64,000 bases of DNA from Caldilineaceae bacterium (GTDB taxonomy: Bacteria; Chloroflexota; Anaerolineae; Caldilineales; Caldilineaceae): the NCBI GenBank assembly GCA_018003515.1, contig JAGNDO010000002.1:62001-126000 (forward strand), read 5' to 3'. This document shows, piece by piece, positions 53,282 to 61,895 of the stretch. The notes beneath the pieces were generated by a model. That model did no database searches. It saw only the letters and a program-made list of their open reading frames with translations, and was not told the origin of the DNA. The translations under genes and the position numbers were made by a program. The stretch's first letter is position 1, and the number at the start of each line of letters is the position of its first letter.

Positions 53282-53547
53282 GGGATTGGGGATTGGGGAT
53301 TGGGGGTTGGGGATTGGGGGTTGGGGGCAAGCGCAGGTTGAGTAGCCCGGCTTGACCCAACCAGGTCCAAGGCCCCAGAAGAAAGGGCGTATCGAAACCG
53401 CAGCGGGTTGACCCGCTGCGGTTTCACTTCGATACGCTTCGCACTCAGTACAAGCGATACGCCGCCAGATCTTGAATGGTTTGCGGAGTTCTCGGCGGCG
53501 GCTACTCAACCTGCGCTAGCCTTGACACATAACACGCCACACCCCCA
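53282..53547. repeat. glyA 3' region with ATTGGGG array and hairpin
   Basis: 53281-53328 is an array of ggattgg heptamers. A hairpin at 53388-53437 (gcgtatcgaaaccgcagcgggt / acccgctgcggtttc...cgatacgc) follows, and then sequence without a supported gene. Confidence 0.75.
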
Positions 53548-53586
53548 GACGCCGGAATCGGACCCAATCCGATTCCGGCGTCTTTT
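53548..53586 (+). terminator. Rho-independent terminator after glyA
   Basis: GACGCCGGAATCGGA loop CCCAA and the perfect complement, then TTTTGC. About 270 bases after the glyA stop. Confidence 0.75.
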
Positions 53587-53602
53587 GCTTCCCCCGCTTT
53601 CG

Positions 53603-53611
53603 TGCTACAAT
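53603..53611 (+). promoter_or_regulatory. Extended -10 promoter of the Atg22-like transporter
   Basis: TGCTACAAT (53603-53611), 120 bases before the ATG. No good -35. Between it and the gene lies a (TCTCTA) hexamer array at about 53657-53702. Confidence 0.5.
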
Positions 53612-53656
53612 GCGTCCCACCCCGATCTCCTCACGTTTCACGCTTTACGCATCCCA

Positions 53657-53702
53657 AATCTCTATCTCTATCTCTATCTCTATCTCTTCACCTCTATCTC
53701 TC
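53657..53702. repeat. TCTCTA hexamer repeat
   Basis: Five or more units of tctcta in the leader of the MFS gene; copy number could vary by slippage and alter the leader. Confidence 0.9.
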
Positions 53703-53730
53703 ATCACCCATCATCCCAAAGGACATCGCC

Positions 53731-55092
53731 ATGCAAGCAAAGGCAGAGATCGGCTACAGCCGCCGAGAGCAGGTCGGCTGGTATTTTTATGATTGGGCCA
53801 ACTCGGCCTTCTCCACCACGGTGGTGACGGTCTTCCTGGGGCCGTACCTCTCCTCCCTGGCCCGGGACGCCGCGGACGCCGCCGGGCGAGTCCACCTCCT
53901 GGGCATTCCCATTGCCCCGGATTCGTTCTTTACCTATTGCGTCTCCCTCTCTGTGCTGCTCCAGGTCTTCTTTTTGCCCATTTTGGGGGCGATTGCCGAC
54001 TATTCTCATCTGCGCAAGAGCATGATGCAGTTCTTCGCTTCCTTGGGCGCGGTGGCTACCATCCTGCTCTTTGTGGTGACGGGAGACTTGTGGTGGCTGG
54101 GCGGGCTGCTCTTTATCATCGCCAACCTGGCCTTTGGGGCGGCCATCGTCTTCTACAACGCCTATCTGCCCGACATCGCCGGGCCAGAGGATCGGGACAA
54201 AGTGTCGTCCCAGGGCTGGGCAATGGGCTATTTGGGCGGCGGGCTGCTGCTGGCCGTCAACCTGGTCTTCTATCTGATGCGGGACAACCTGGGGGTGAGC
54301 ACAAGTTTGGCCGTGCGCATCAACCTGGCCTCGGCCGGGTTGTGGTGGTTTGGATGGTCCTTCATGACGTGGAACCGTCTGCGGTCACGTCACGCCGCCC
54401 GTCAACTGCCCAAGGGCGAAAGCTACATCAGCATCGGCTTTAAGCAATTGCGTGCCACCTTCGGGGAGGCCAAGGAGTACCCCCAGACCATCCGCTACCT
54501 GATCGCCTACCTGATCTACAATGACGGCATCCAGACCGTGATCGCCGTCTCCGCGGTCTTCGCCGCCGCCCCGCTGATCCAGGGCGGGCTGGAGATCGAG
54601 CAGGGCACCCTGACCATGATCATTTTGATGATTCAGTTTGTGGCCTTTGGGGGCGCGTTGCTGTGGGGACAGTTGGCCAAGCGGGTGGGGGCCAAACAAG
54701 CCATCCTGATCAGCTTAGTGATCTGGTCGGCGGTGGTGATCTATGCCTATGGCGGGTTGAAAGGCGACAGCCGCATCCTGCAATTCTGGATCTTGGGCGC
54801 GGCCATCGCCATGGTGATGGGGGGTAGTCAGGCCATCAGCCGCAGCCTCTTCGCCCAGATGATCCCCAAGGGCAAGGAGGCCGAGTTCTTCTCCATCTAC
54901 GAGATCAGCGAGCGGGGCACCTCGTGGCTTGGCCCCCTGCTCTTTGGCTTGGTCAACCAGCTCTTCAACAACCTGCGCCTGGCCATCATCTCCCTGATCT
55001 TCTTCTTTGTCCTGGGCCTGACCCTGCTCTACTTTGTGGATGTGCGCCAGGCCATCGTGGAATCGGGCAACGAAGTGCCAGCCAAAATATAA
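53731..55092 (+). CDS. MFS transporter, Atg22/UMF1-like
   Basis: 453 residues, 12 transmembrane helices. The signature YFYDWANSAFSTTV near residue 18, LGAIADYSHLRKSMM after helix 2-3, AFGAAIVFYNAYLPDI, IAYLIYNDGIQTVI opening the second half, and AISRSLFAQMIPKGKEAEFFSIYEISERGTSWLGPL. This is the UMF1/Vacuole effluxer Atg22-like family; the yeast member exports amino acids, the bacterial substrate is unknown. AAAGGA lies seven bases before ATG 53731; a longer frame from 53602 translates the hexamer repeat. Confidence 0.9.
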   Translation: MQAKAEIGYSRREQVGWYFYDWANSAFSTTVVTVFLGPYLSSLARDAADAAGRVHLLGIPIAPDSFFTYCVSLSVLLQVFFLPILGAIADYSHLRKSMMQFFASLGAVATILLFVVTGDLWWLGGLLFIIANLAFGAAIVFYNAYLPDIAGPEDRDKVSSQGWAMGYLGGGLLLAVNLVFYLMRDNLGVSTSLAVRINLASAGLWWFGWSFMTWNRLRSRHAARQLPKGESYISIGFKQLRATFGEAKEYPQTIRYLIAYLIYNDGIQTVIAVSAVFAAAPLIQGGLEIEQGTLTMIILMIQFVAFGGALLWGQLAKRVGAKQAILISLVIWSAVVIYAYGGLKGDSRILQFWILGAAIAMVMGGSQAISRSLFAQMIPKGKEAEFFSIYEISERGTSWLGPLLFGLVNQLFNNLRLAIISLIFFFVLGLTLLYFVDVRQAIVESGNEVPAKI

Positions 55093-55129
55093 CCCCCTCC
55101 CAGCCTCCCCCAGATTGGGGGAGGAGCCA
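55091..55129. repeat. CCCCCAGAT.GGGGG palindrome, copy 3
   Basis: ctcccagcctcccccagattgggggaggag, 8-10 bp stem, directly after the MFS stop codon. Same family as 1629 and 51728. Confidence 0.75.
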
Positions 55130-55154
55130 GATCGCCGCAGACGGGCATCCGCAA

Positions 55155-55211
55155 TTCGAGAGATAAAAAGAGGCGACGCCGGACCGGCGTCGCCTCTTTT
55201 TATCTCTCGAA
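55155..55211. terminator. Bidirectional terminator between MFS and pyk genes
   Basis: A 28-bp perfect inverted repeat centred at 55183 (TTCGAGAGATAAAAAGAGGC...), with AAAAA/TTTTT inside the arms, between convergent stops at 55092 and 55220. Confidence 0.85.
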
Positions 55212-55219
55212 CTATCGGA

Positions 55220-56974
55220 CTACTTCACCCACTCATACACCTTGCCCTGCTTGGCGTCCAGGATGACCCGGCGGCCATCGACCAGATCTTCCAGCTTGCC
55301 TTGGACGCCGATCACGGCGGGGACGCCCAGTTCGATGGCGGCCATGGCACTGAAGCTGTCGATGTCCCCTTCCCGGGTGATCAGACCGCCCACCCGCTGC
55401 AAAAGCTGCACGCAGGAGCCGTCGGTGTAATCGGCAAAGATGATGTCGTCCGGCCCCACGTTGACCTTCTTGGGGTCCACGGGCATCTTCAGGTGGACCA
55501 GGCGACCGGCCACCTTGCGCTGGCCCAACCCCGTGCCCTCGGCCAAGATCCGCTCCACCGTGCGCACGGTGAGCAGATTGGTCATACGGGGCACGCCGCT
55601 GACCATGCCGGCTGTGATCACCACGGTCTCGCCCTCTTTGACAAAACCATTCTCCCTGGCCACCCGGATGGCATCCTCCACCACCTCGTCCGTGGAGTTG
55701 AGCCGCTTGCTCAACAGGGCCGTGACGCCCCAATAGAGACAGAGACGGCGCTGGGCCATGGGGCTGGGGGTGACGGCGATGATGGGCACGGAGGGGCGGA
55801 AGCGGGCCAACATGCCGGCGGTGAAGCCGCTGGCCGTGGGGGCCAGGATGGCCGCGGCCTGCACATCCTTGGCGGTCTGCACCGTGGCATGACAGACCGC
55901 CCCGGCAATGTTGACCACCTTTTTGTGCAGATCCAGCATGTCATTCTGCTTCATCTGGCGCACCCGTTCGGCTTCTTCGGCGATCTTGACCATAGTCTGC
56001 ACGGCCAAGACGGGATAGGCCCCGGTGGCGGTTTCGTTGGAGAGCATGAGGGCGTCCGTGCCATCCAGCACGGCGTTGGCCACATCGCTGGCCTCGGCAC
56101 GGGTGGGGCGAGGGTTGCGCACCATGGAATCCAGCATCTGGGTGGCGGTGATGACCGGTTTGCCCGCCTCGTTGCAGGTCTTGATGATCATTTTCTGCGC
56201 CATTGGCACGGCCTCTGGGCTGGTTTCGATGCCCAGATCGCCTCGGGCCACCATGATGCCGTCGGCGGCTTTGACAATTTGGGCGATATTATCCACCGCT
56301 TCCGGCTTCTCAATTTTAGCAATAATCGGTGTAATACGACCAAAGGTGGCCCGCTCTTTGGCGAGAGCCTTCAGTTCCAGCACTTCCACATCCGAGCGCA
56401 CAAAGCTGAGGGCGATCCAGTCCACCTGATGCTCCAGGGCAAAGCGCACATCCTCCCGATCCTTGACGGTCAGGGCGGGGATGTCCAGGGAGGCCGAGGG
56501 CAGATTCATGCCCTTGTTATCGTTGAGGATGCCACCGATGATCACCTTGGTCATGATCTCGGTCTTGCTGGCGGAGACCACCTCGATCTCCAACAGGCCG
56601 TCGTCGATCAGGATGCGCTCCCCCTTCTCCACTTGGCGGGGCAGATCTGCGTATTGGATGGGCACCCGGCCTGGCCCGCCCACAATGTCCTCCGTGGTCA
56701 GGATCAGATCATCGCCGGGCTTCAAAGGCACGCCGCCGGGCTGCATCTTGCCCACCCGCAGCTTGGGGCCTTGCAGATCCGCCAGAATGGCCACGGGCTT
56801 GCGCAATTCCTGAGAGATGGAGCGGATCAGGCGGATGCTCTCCCGATGATAGTCATGGGTGCCGTGGCTGAAGTTGAGCCGGGCCACATCCATCCCGGCC
56901 AGGATCAAATTGGCTAGAACATCCGGTTCCCGGACAGCCGGGCCGATGGTGCAGACGATTTTTGTTCGTAACAT
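55220..56974 (-). CDS. pyk: Pyruvate kinase with C-terminal PEP-utiliser-like domain
   Basis: PEP + ADP to pyruvate + ATP. 584 residues. Catalytic barrel motifs: TKIVCTIGPA, DVARLNFSHGTHDYH, MVARGDLGIE, IIAKIEKPEAV (catalytic Lys) and the substrate/K+ region QMLDSMVRNPRPTRAEASDVANAVLDGTDA. A C-terminal ~90 residues match the mobile phosphohistidine domain found on Bacillus-type enzymes (LITREGDIDSFSAMAAIELGVPAVIG), but the usual TSHAA reads SFSAMAA, so the phospho-His is absent. AGAGG precedes the ATG. A candidate extended -10 (TGTTACAAT, 57036-57028) lies 54 bases upstream. Confidence 0.96.
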   Translation of the reverse strand: MLRTKIVCTIGPAVREPDVLANLILAGMDVARLNFSHGTHDYHRESIRLIRSISQELRKPVAILADLQGPKLRVGKMQPGGVPLKPGDDLILTTEDIVGGPGRVPIQYADLPRQVEKGERILIDDGLLEIEVVSASKTEIMTKVIIGGILNDNKGMNLPSASLDIPALTVKDREDVRFALEHQVDWIALSFVRSDVEVLELKALAKERATFGRITPIIAKIEKPEAVDNIAQIVKAADGIMVARGDLGIETSPEAVPMAQKMIIKTCNEAGKPVITATQMLDSMVRNPRPTRAEASDVANAVLDGTDALMLSNETATGAYPVLAVQTMVKIAEEAERVRQMKQNDMLDLHKKVVNIAGAVCHATVQTAKDVQAAAILAPTASGFTAGMLARFRPSVPIIAVTPSPMAQRRLCLYWGVTALLSKRLNSTDEVVEDAIRVARENGFVKEGETVVITAGMVSGVPRMTNLLTVRTVERILAEGTGLGQRKVAGRLVHLKMPVDPKKVNVGPDDIIFADYTDGSCVQLLQRVGGLITREGDIDSFSAMAAIELGVPAVIGVQGKLEDLVDGRRVILDAKQGKVYEWVK

Positions 56975-56992
56975 AAGTGCCTCTCAGTAAAT

Positions 56993-57118
56993 TAAAAATG
57001 CACAATGGACAATGGACAATGGATTGTATTGTAACATCGTCTCAACAGCTTAGATCATTGTACCCGGACCAGTTGGAGCAACGGACTATCATTGTGCATT
57101 GTCCATTGCTAATTGTAC
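56993..57118. repeat. ACAATGG heptamer inverted repeat in the pyk 5' region
   Basis: cacaatggacaatggacaatgg (57001-57022) pairs with cattgtgcattgtccattg (57093-57111). The pyk promoter candidate lies inside the loop. Confidence 0.75.
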
Positions 57119-57123
57119 ATTGA

Positions 57124-58146
57124 TCAGCCTTGATCAAACTGAATCCACACTTCACCTTGGCCGCCGCCCAGCGTAAAGGAGAAATTCTGGCTATCCCGCT
57201 CGCCGTTGCCGTCCAGAACCCAGCCGGTGTAGTTACCGGCTACGGTGCCGCCGGGCAGATTACCCAGGCCGAGCTTGAATTCGTAATTATACCGACCTAG
57301 GGTCCCCTGATTTGCATTCAGTGAAATACTCTTGTAAGTAGGATCGATATTTAACGTCTGCCCATCTTTCACTAAGTTTACACGGTAGCTACCCTGGGGC
57401 TGACCGCCATCCACGCCGCTGTGGATAAAGAAGAACTGCAATTTTAATTCCAAACCATCATTATTGGCGGACGTCGGCCCGCCGGTGACCCGGAACTTGC
57501 AGCCATCCCCGCCGATGTTGGCACAGGGGTCTGCGGCGGCGGGGGGGGCGGCAGGGGCAGGCGTGTTGGTGGGCGCGGCCGGTGGAGAGGTGGGTACGGG
57601 GGGCGGTGCAGGAATATCCAGGGCCACGGCCACCAGCCCCGGGTTGTCCACGGTAACCAACGTCCCGAAGATCCAGCCCTGCTCGCCGTTGACGCAGCAG
57701 AATTGATACCAATCCCCAGCCGCGTTGCGGCCCAGCACGTCAAAGCTCATGCCCTGGGAAACCTGGCCCACGACGCCAAAGCTGGTGTCCGGTCCCCGGC
57801 GCACGTTGATGTTATCACCCGTGACGGTCAACTTGGCCACCTGGGGAACCGGTGTGGCCGTCGGTTCGGCGGGGAGGGGGGTGTCGGCGGGGGCAACTTC
57901 CACCACAGCCGGGGCCGGGGCGACCTCCGCGGCCGGGGCTTGGGCCAGGGGAACCTCTGCCGCCGGGGCCTGGCCGACCGGGGTGGGGGTAAAGGTGGGC
58001 ACCGGGGTACGGGGCATCAGGGTGGGCGTGGGCGTGGCCTTGTCACCACCGCAGGCAGTCAACGCCAAAAGCAGGATCATCAACAGGGCCAGAATAGCCA
58101 CACGACGACCGAATGCCAATTGTTTTGTTATCTTAACCAAATTCAT
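57124..58146 (-). CDS. SH3b-domain lipoprotein
   Basis: 340 residues. Lipoprotein signal with LTAC lipobox (Cys32 from this start), a Thr/Pro and Ala/Pro-rich stalk, a bacterial SH3 domain (about 100-170: LTVTGDNINVRRGPDTSFGVVGQVSQGMSFDVLGRN), a second Pro-rich linker and a C-terminal beta domain (about 205-340, LELKLQFFFIHSGVDG) of unknown family. A role in cell-wall binding is likely. ATG 58146 is chosen over ATG 58158 because GGAG lies six bases before it. TATAAT at 58202-58197 is a good -10. Confidence 0.82.
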   Translation of the reverse strand: MNLVKITKQLAFGRRVAILALLMILLLALTACGGDKATPTPTLMPRTPVPTFTPTPVGQAPAAEVPLAQAPAAEVAPAPAVVEVAPADTPLPAEPTATPVPQVAKLTVTGDNINVRRGPDTSFGVVGQVSQGMSFDVLGRNAAGDWYQFCCVNGEQGWIFGTLVTVDNPGLVAVALDIPAPPPVPTSPPAAPTNTPAPAAPPAAADPCANIGGDGCKFRVTGGPTSANNDGLELKLQFFFIHSGVDGGQPQGSYRVNLVKDGQTLNIDPTYKSISLNANQGTLGRYNYEFKLGLGNLPGGTVAGNYTGWVLDGNGERDSQNFSFTLGGGQGEVWIQFDQG

Positions 58147-58196
58147 AAAAAGCTCCATCTTTCTAAAATATCAACCATTTTCATCACAACGGGCTG

Positions 58197-58202
58197 ATTA
58201 TA
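58197..58202 (-). promoter_or_regulatory. -10 box of the SH3b lipoprotein gene
   Basis: Perfect TATAAT on the minus strand 51 bases before ATG 58146; the -35 is poor. Confidence 0.5.
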
Positions 58203-58284
58203 CAATAACTGTGCAGTCACGGCACGAATGGGCAAGGGTCGGGCGCATAATCCCCATATTTGGCCAAAACCAGGGCGAAACTTT

Positions 58285-58314
58285 GTCGAGGGGGCAATAG
58301 TCGAGGGGGCAATA
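58285..58314. repeat. 15-bp exact direct repeat upstream of the antiporter promoter
   Basis: gtcgagggggcaata twice head to tail, just 12 bases upstream of the extended -10 of the antiporter gene. Possible regulator site or recent slippage. Confidence 0.8.
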
Positions 58315-58325
58315 AATGGCATTGA

Positions 58326-58334
58326 TGTTATAAT
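58326..58334 (+). promoter_or_regulatory. Extended -10 promoter of the antiporter gene
   Basis: TGTTATAAT (58326-58334), consensus with TG extension, 97 bases before the ATG. Confidence 0.6.
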
Positions 58335-58430
58335 AGCCCGGCGATCACCCGCCACCTCGTCTGTCCCTTGGGCTAACTTTCCACGACCGGGTTGCAGCCT
58401 GAGCAGACCAACTCTCCATAAGGACGCACT

Positions 58431-60368
58431 ATGGACTTGCTTTCCACCATTTCCAGCATGGGCTTTTTCACCCTTGCCTTTGCCGTCGTCGCCCTCTCAT
58501 CCCGCCAGATCGGCCACTTTCTAACCCGTTTTCGGTTGCCCCTGATCACCGGCTTTCTCTTCACCGGCATCCTGGCCGGCCCCTTCCTGCTCAATTTGAT
58601 CACAACCGATGGCCTGGAACATCTGCACTTTGTGGATGACGCCTCCCTGGCCTTCATCGCCTTCGCCGCCGGGAGTGAGCTTTATGTCAAAGAGTTGCGG
58701 GATCGCTTCCGCAGCATTACCTGGGTCACCACGGGATTGGTGACCGCCACCTTCACCCTGGGTACCTTGGCCGTGCTGCTCTTGGCGAATTTTATCCCCT
58801 TTATGCAAGAGTTCGGTCTGGCCGGACGGTTGGGGATCGCTATGCTGGCCGGGGCCATCCTGGTGGCCCGGTCGCCCTCCTCGGCCATCGCCATCATCAA
58901 CGAAGTGCGGGCCAAGGGACCGTTCACCCAGACAGCCCTTGGGGTGACGGTGATCATGGATGTGGTGGTGATCGTGCTTTTTGCCCTGATCATCTCTGTG
59001 GCCGACGGGTTGTTGACCAACATGAATTTCGATCTGAGCTTTCTGGTCTTGTTGGCCGGGGAGTTGCTCATTTCGCTGATCTTGGGCTATGGGGTCAGCG
59101 TCCTGCTCACAGGCATCATGGCCCTGCACATGGAGGAATGGGTAAAGAGCGGGCTGATACTACTGTTGGGCTACAGTGTCTTTGTGCTGGCCCGGCAGAT
59201 CCGCCACGTCAGCCATGAGATGATCGGGGTGGAGATCTTGCTGGAGCCTCTGTTGATCTGCATGATCGGCAGCTTTCTCATGATCAACCGCAGCGAGTAT
59301 CGGGCGGATTTTCTCAGCGTTCTGCACAAGGTGGGACCGGCCATCTATTTGGCCTTTTTCACCCTGACCGGCGCGTCCCTGGGGTTGGATTTCCTGGCCA
59401 AGACTTGGCCCATCGCCCTGGCCCTCTATTTTGTGCGCATCGGGGCCATCTATATTGGGGCCTTCACGGGCGGGGTGATGGCCCGAGAACCCATGAGCCA
59501 CAACCGGGTGCGCTGGATGGCCTTTGTAACCCAAGCCGGGGTGGGGCTGGGGCTGGCCAGAGAGGTGGCCGTCGAGTTCCCCGACTGGGGCCCCGCCTTC
59601 GCCGCCATGATCATTTCCCTGATCGTCCTCAACGAGACCACCGGACCGCTCTTCTTCAAATGGGCCATCAACCATGTGGGTGAAGCCCATAAACGGGGCG
59701 ATTTTCAGACGGACAATGGACCGCAAATCGCCGTGATCATCGGTTTGGAAGGGCAAGGGCTGGCCCTGGCCCGACAACTTCAGGGCCACGGCTGGGATGT
59801 GCGCATCGCCTCCCGCACGGCATCAGACCGTGATGACGTACTCAGCTCCGATGTCCCCATCACGCTTATTCCCGATCTAAAGCTGGAAACCTTGATGGCC
59901 TTGGAGGTGGGCAAGGCCTCCGCCCTGGTGGTCATGCTGTCGGACGAGGAAAATTACCAAATTTGTGAACTGGCCTACGAACATTGCGGCACCCCGACCA
60001 TTGTGGCCCGGCTAAACCACCAAGCCAACTACGACCGTTTCCACGATCTGGGCGTCCTGGTGGTGGACCCGGCCAACGCTATGGTGCATGTGATGGAGCA
60101 ATTTGTGCGCGCCCCCACCGCGGCCGCCCTGCTCATGGGCATGGAAGAGGGCCAGGAGATCGTGGATCTGGAGATGCGCAACCCCAATCTCCACGGCATC
60201 GCCCTGCACGATCTGCGTCTGCCCTTGGACACCCTGATCCTCTCGGTGCATCGAGGCAACCAGATGCTTATTTCCCACGGCTATACCATCCTCCACACGG
60301 GGGATCGGGTCACGGTTCTGGGCAGCACAGAGAGTTTGGTCGAGGTAGGGCGGCGACTTAGTGCGTAA
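58431..60368 (+). CDS. KefB-type cation:proton antiporter (CPA2) with RCK domain
   Basis: 645 residues. About 12 helices (1-410) of the Na+/H+ exchanger fold: FAAGSELYVKELRDRF, ARSPSSAIAIINEVRAKGPFTQTALGVTVIMDVVVIVLFAL and TQAGVGLGLA. A TrkA-N/RCK Rossmann domain follows (about 430-545: QIAVIIGLEGQGLALARQLQGHGWDVRIASR) and a TrkA-C part (about 555-640). The Rossmann domain likely gates K+ or Na+ efflux in response to NAD(H) or nucleotides. AAGGA lies seven bases before the ATG. Confidence 0.93.
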   Translation: MDLLSTISSMGFFTLAFAVVALSSRQIGHFLTRFRLPLITGFLFTGILAGPFLLNLITTDGLEHLHFVDDASLAFIAFAAGSELYVKELRDRFRSITWVTTGLVTATFTLGTLAVLLLANFIPFMQEFGLAGRLGIAMLAGAILVARSPSSAIAIINEVRAKGPFTQTALGVTVIMDVVVIVLFALIISVADGLLTNMNFDLSFLVLLAGELLISLILGYGVSVLLTGIMALHMEEWVKSGLILLLGYSVFVLARQIRHVSHEMIGVEILLEPLLICMIGSFLMINRSEYRADFLSVLHKVGPAIYLAFFTLTGASLGLDFLAKTWPIALALYFVRIGAIYIGAFTGGVMAREPMSHNRVRWMAFVTQAGVGLGLAREVAVEFPDWGPAFAAMIISLIVLNETTGPLFFKWAINHVGEAHKRGDFQTDNGPQIAVIIGLEGQGLALARQLQGHGWDVRIASRTASDRDDVLSSDVPITLIPDLKLETLMALEVGKASALVVMLSDEENYQICELAYEHCGTPTIVARLNHQANYDRFHDLGVLVVDPANAMVHVMEQFVRAPTAAALLMGMEEGQEIVDLEMRNPNLHGIALHDLRLPLDTLILSVHRGNQMLISHGYTILHTGDRVTVLGSTESLVEVGRRLSA

Positions 60369-60464
60369 AAATGTGAGCCTGATTCCAGGCCGACGGCTGA
60401 TTTTAGGGCAAAATAGGCCCATCAACCAAGAACCACCCATGACCATTCAAAGAGGGAGCGCAGC

Positions 60465-61088
60465 ATGACACAATCCAAACGCATGAGCCGCAAAGAGCGC
60501 CAGGAACAGATGGCACAAAAAAAGCGCACCCAGAATATGCTGGTCTACGGTGGCGGCGCCGTCGTCGCCCTATTGCTGATCTATATCATCTATTTGGGCG
60601 TGCGTCCGGCCCAGCCCGTGGGCCAGGAGCAGATTCTGTCCACCCAGGGCAACAGCCACATCGCCGACGGCAGCCGCAGCCCCACGGCCTACAACAGCAC
60701 GCCGCCCACCTCCGGTCCTCACTATCCCGGCATCGCCCCCTGGGGATCCTACACCCGGCCCTTCGTCTATGAGCAGCTACTCCACAACCTGGAAGATGGC
60801 GGCGTGGTGATCTACTATCAATGCGCCGATGGCTGCTCGGATCTGGTTGACCAGTTGGATTCCGTGGTGCAGCCTTATTTGAGCCAAAACAAGCACGTGG
60901 TCTTGGTTCCCAACGACCCCGCCTGGACCAACGATGGCAGCGCAACCTGGCACCAGGACATGGGATCCCGTATCGCCCTCACCGCCTGGCAGCGCTTGGA
61001 CAAGTTTGACGATTTCGACGCCGCGCGCATCCGCCAGTTCATCGACGCCTTCGAGGGCATCGACAACCACGCCGGGTCAACCGGCTGA
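60465..61088 (+). CDS. DUF3105 membrane-anchored protein
   Basis: 207 residues. A basic cytoplasmic N-terminus (SRKERQEQMAQKKR), one transmembrane helix (about 26-46) and an extracytoplasmic DUF3105 domain (about 60-200) with the family strings YNSTPPTSGPHY, LLHNLEDGGVVIYYQC and VLVPNDP. The central NLEHGG motif of relatives reads NLEDGG here. Function unknown. GAGGGAG precedes the ATG. Six bases separate it from the next gene, indicating an operon. Confidence 0.9.
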   Translation: MTQSKRMSRKERQEQMAQKKRTQNMLVYGGGAVVALLLIYIIYLGVRPAQPVGQEQILSTQGNSHIADGSRSPTAYNSTPPTSGPHYPGIAPWGSYTRPFVYEQLLHNLEDGGVVIYYQCADGCSDLVDQLDSVVQPYLSQNKHVVLVPNDPAWTNDGSATWHQDMGSRIALTAWQRLDKFDDFDAARIRQFIDAFEGIDNHAGSTG

Positions 61089-61094
61089 TCCCCA

Positions 61095-61895
61095 ATGTCA
61101 AAAAAACCAAGCCCATCCTCTTCCCGATCCGGTCACTTTTGGGAAATCGACGCACTGCGGGGGGTCGCCATCGTCATGATGGTGACCTTCCATTTTGTCT
61201 ATGACCTGTACGCCTTTGGCATCAGCAACACCCTCTTTGAAGATCGCTTCTGGCACTACTTCCAGCGCACCACGGCCAGTCTCTTCATTGGGCTGGTGGG
61301 GGTCTCCCTGGCCGTCAGCTATGCCCGCACGGCCCAGGGCTACGCGGAGCGGAGCCAGCCCGTGCCAAGCATGGGCCGCAAATATCTGGCCCGGGGTGGC
61401 CGTCTGCTGGGCTGGGGGCTGCTGATCTCCACCGTCACCTACTTCGCCCTGGGGCCGGATGCCTATATCCAGTTCGGCATTCTGCACTTCATCGGTGCCA
61501 GTGTGATCCTGGCCGCGCCTTTTCTTGGGGGGAAAATCCTAGGCAACTCTTGGGTGATTTTGATCGGGGGGGCGACCTTGTTACTCTTGGGACCGATAGT
61601 GACGGGGGGGCCAGTGGATTTCCCTTGGCTGCTCTGGCTGGGTTTTGTGCCCGCCGGCTATCAGGCCGTGGACTACTTCCCCCTGATCCCCTGGTTTGGC
61701 CTGGTGCTGATCGGCCTCTTTTTGGGCCGCGTCCTCTATGCCGACAACCGCCGCCGCCTGCCCCTGCCGGATCTTTCCCGGCTTTTACCCATCAAAGCCC
61801 TGCAATGGCTGGGGCAAAGATCCTTGCCCATCTATCTGCTGCACCAGATCATCCTCTACGCCCTCTTTGTCCTCTTCACCGGGGGGCTGTGGTGA
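61095..61895 (+). CDS. DUF1624 (heparan-alpha-glucosaminide N-acetyltransferase-like) membrane protein
   Basis: 266 residues, about seven helices. The N-terminal signature FWEIDALRGVAIVMMVTFHFVYDL contains the family's Asp-Arg and His residues; later marks are FGILHFIGASVI and LGQRSLPIYLLHQII. The family is related to integral-membrane acyltransferases that modify sugars or cell-envelope polymers. The substrate here is unknown. The stop overlaps the next start by 4 bases (GTGA). Confidence 0.88.
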   Translation: MSKKPSPSSSRSGHFWEIDALRGVAIVMMVTFHFVYDLYAFGISNTLFEDRFWHYFQRTTASLFIGLVGVSLAVSYARTAQGYAERSQPVPSMGRKYLARGGRLLGWGLLISTVTYFALGPDAYIQFGILHFIGASVILAAPFLGGKILGNSWVILIGGATLLLLGPIVTGGPVDFPWLLWLGFVPAGYQAVDYFPLIPWFGLVLIGLFLGRVLYADNRRRLPLPDLSRLLPIKALQWLGQRSLPIYLLHQIILYALFVLFTGGLW

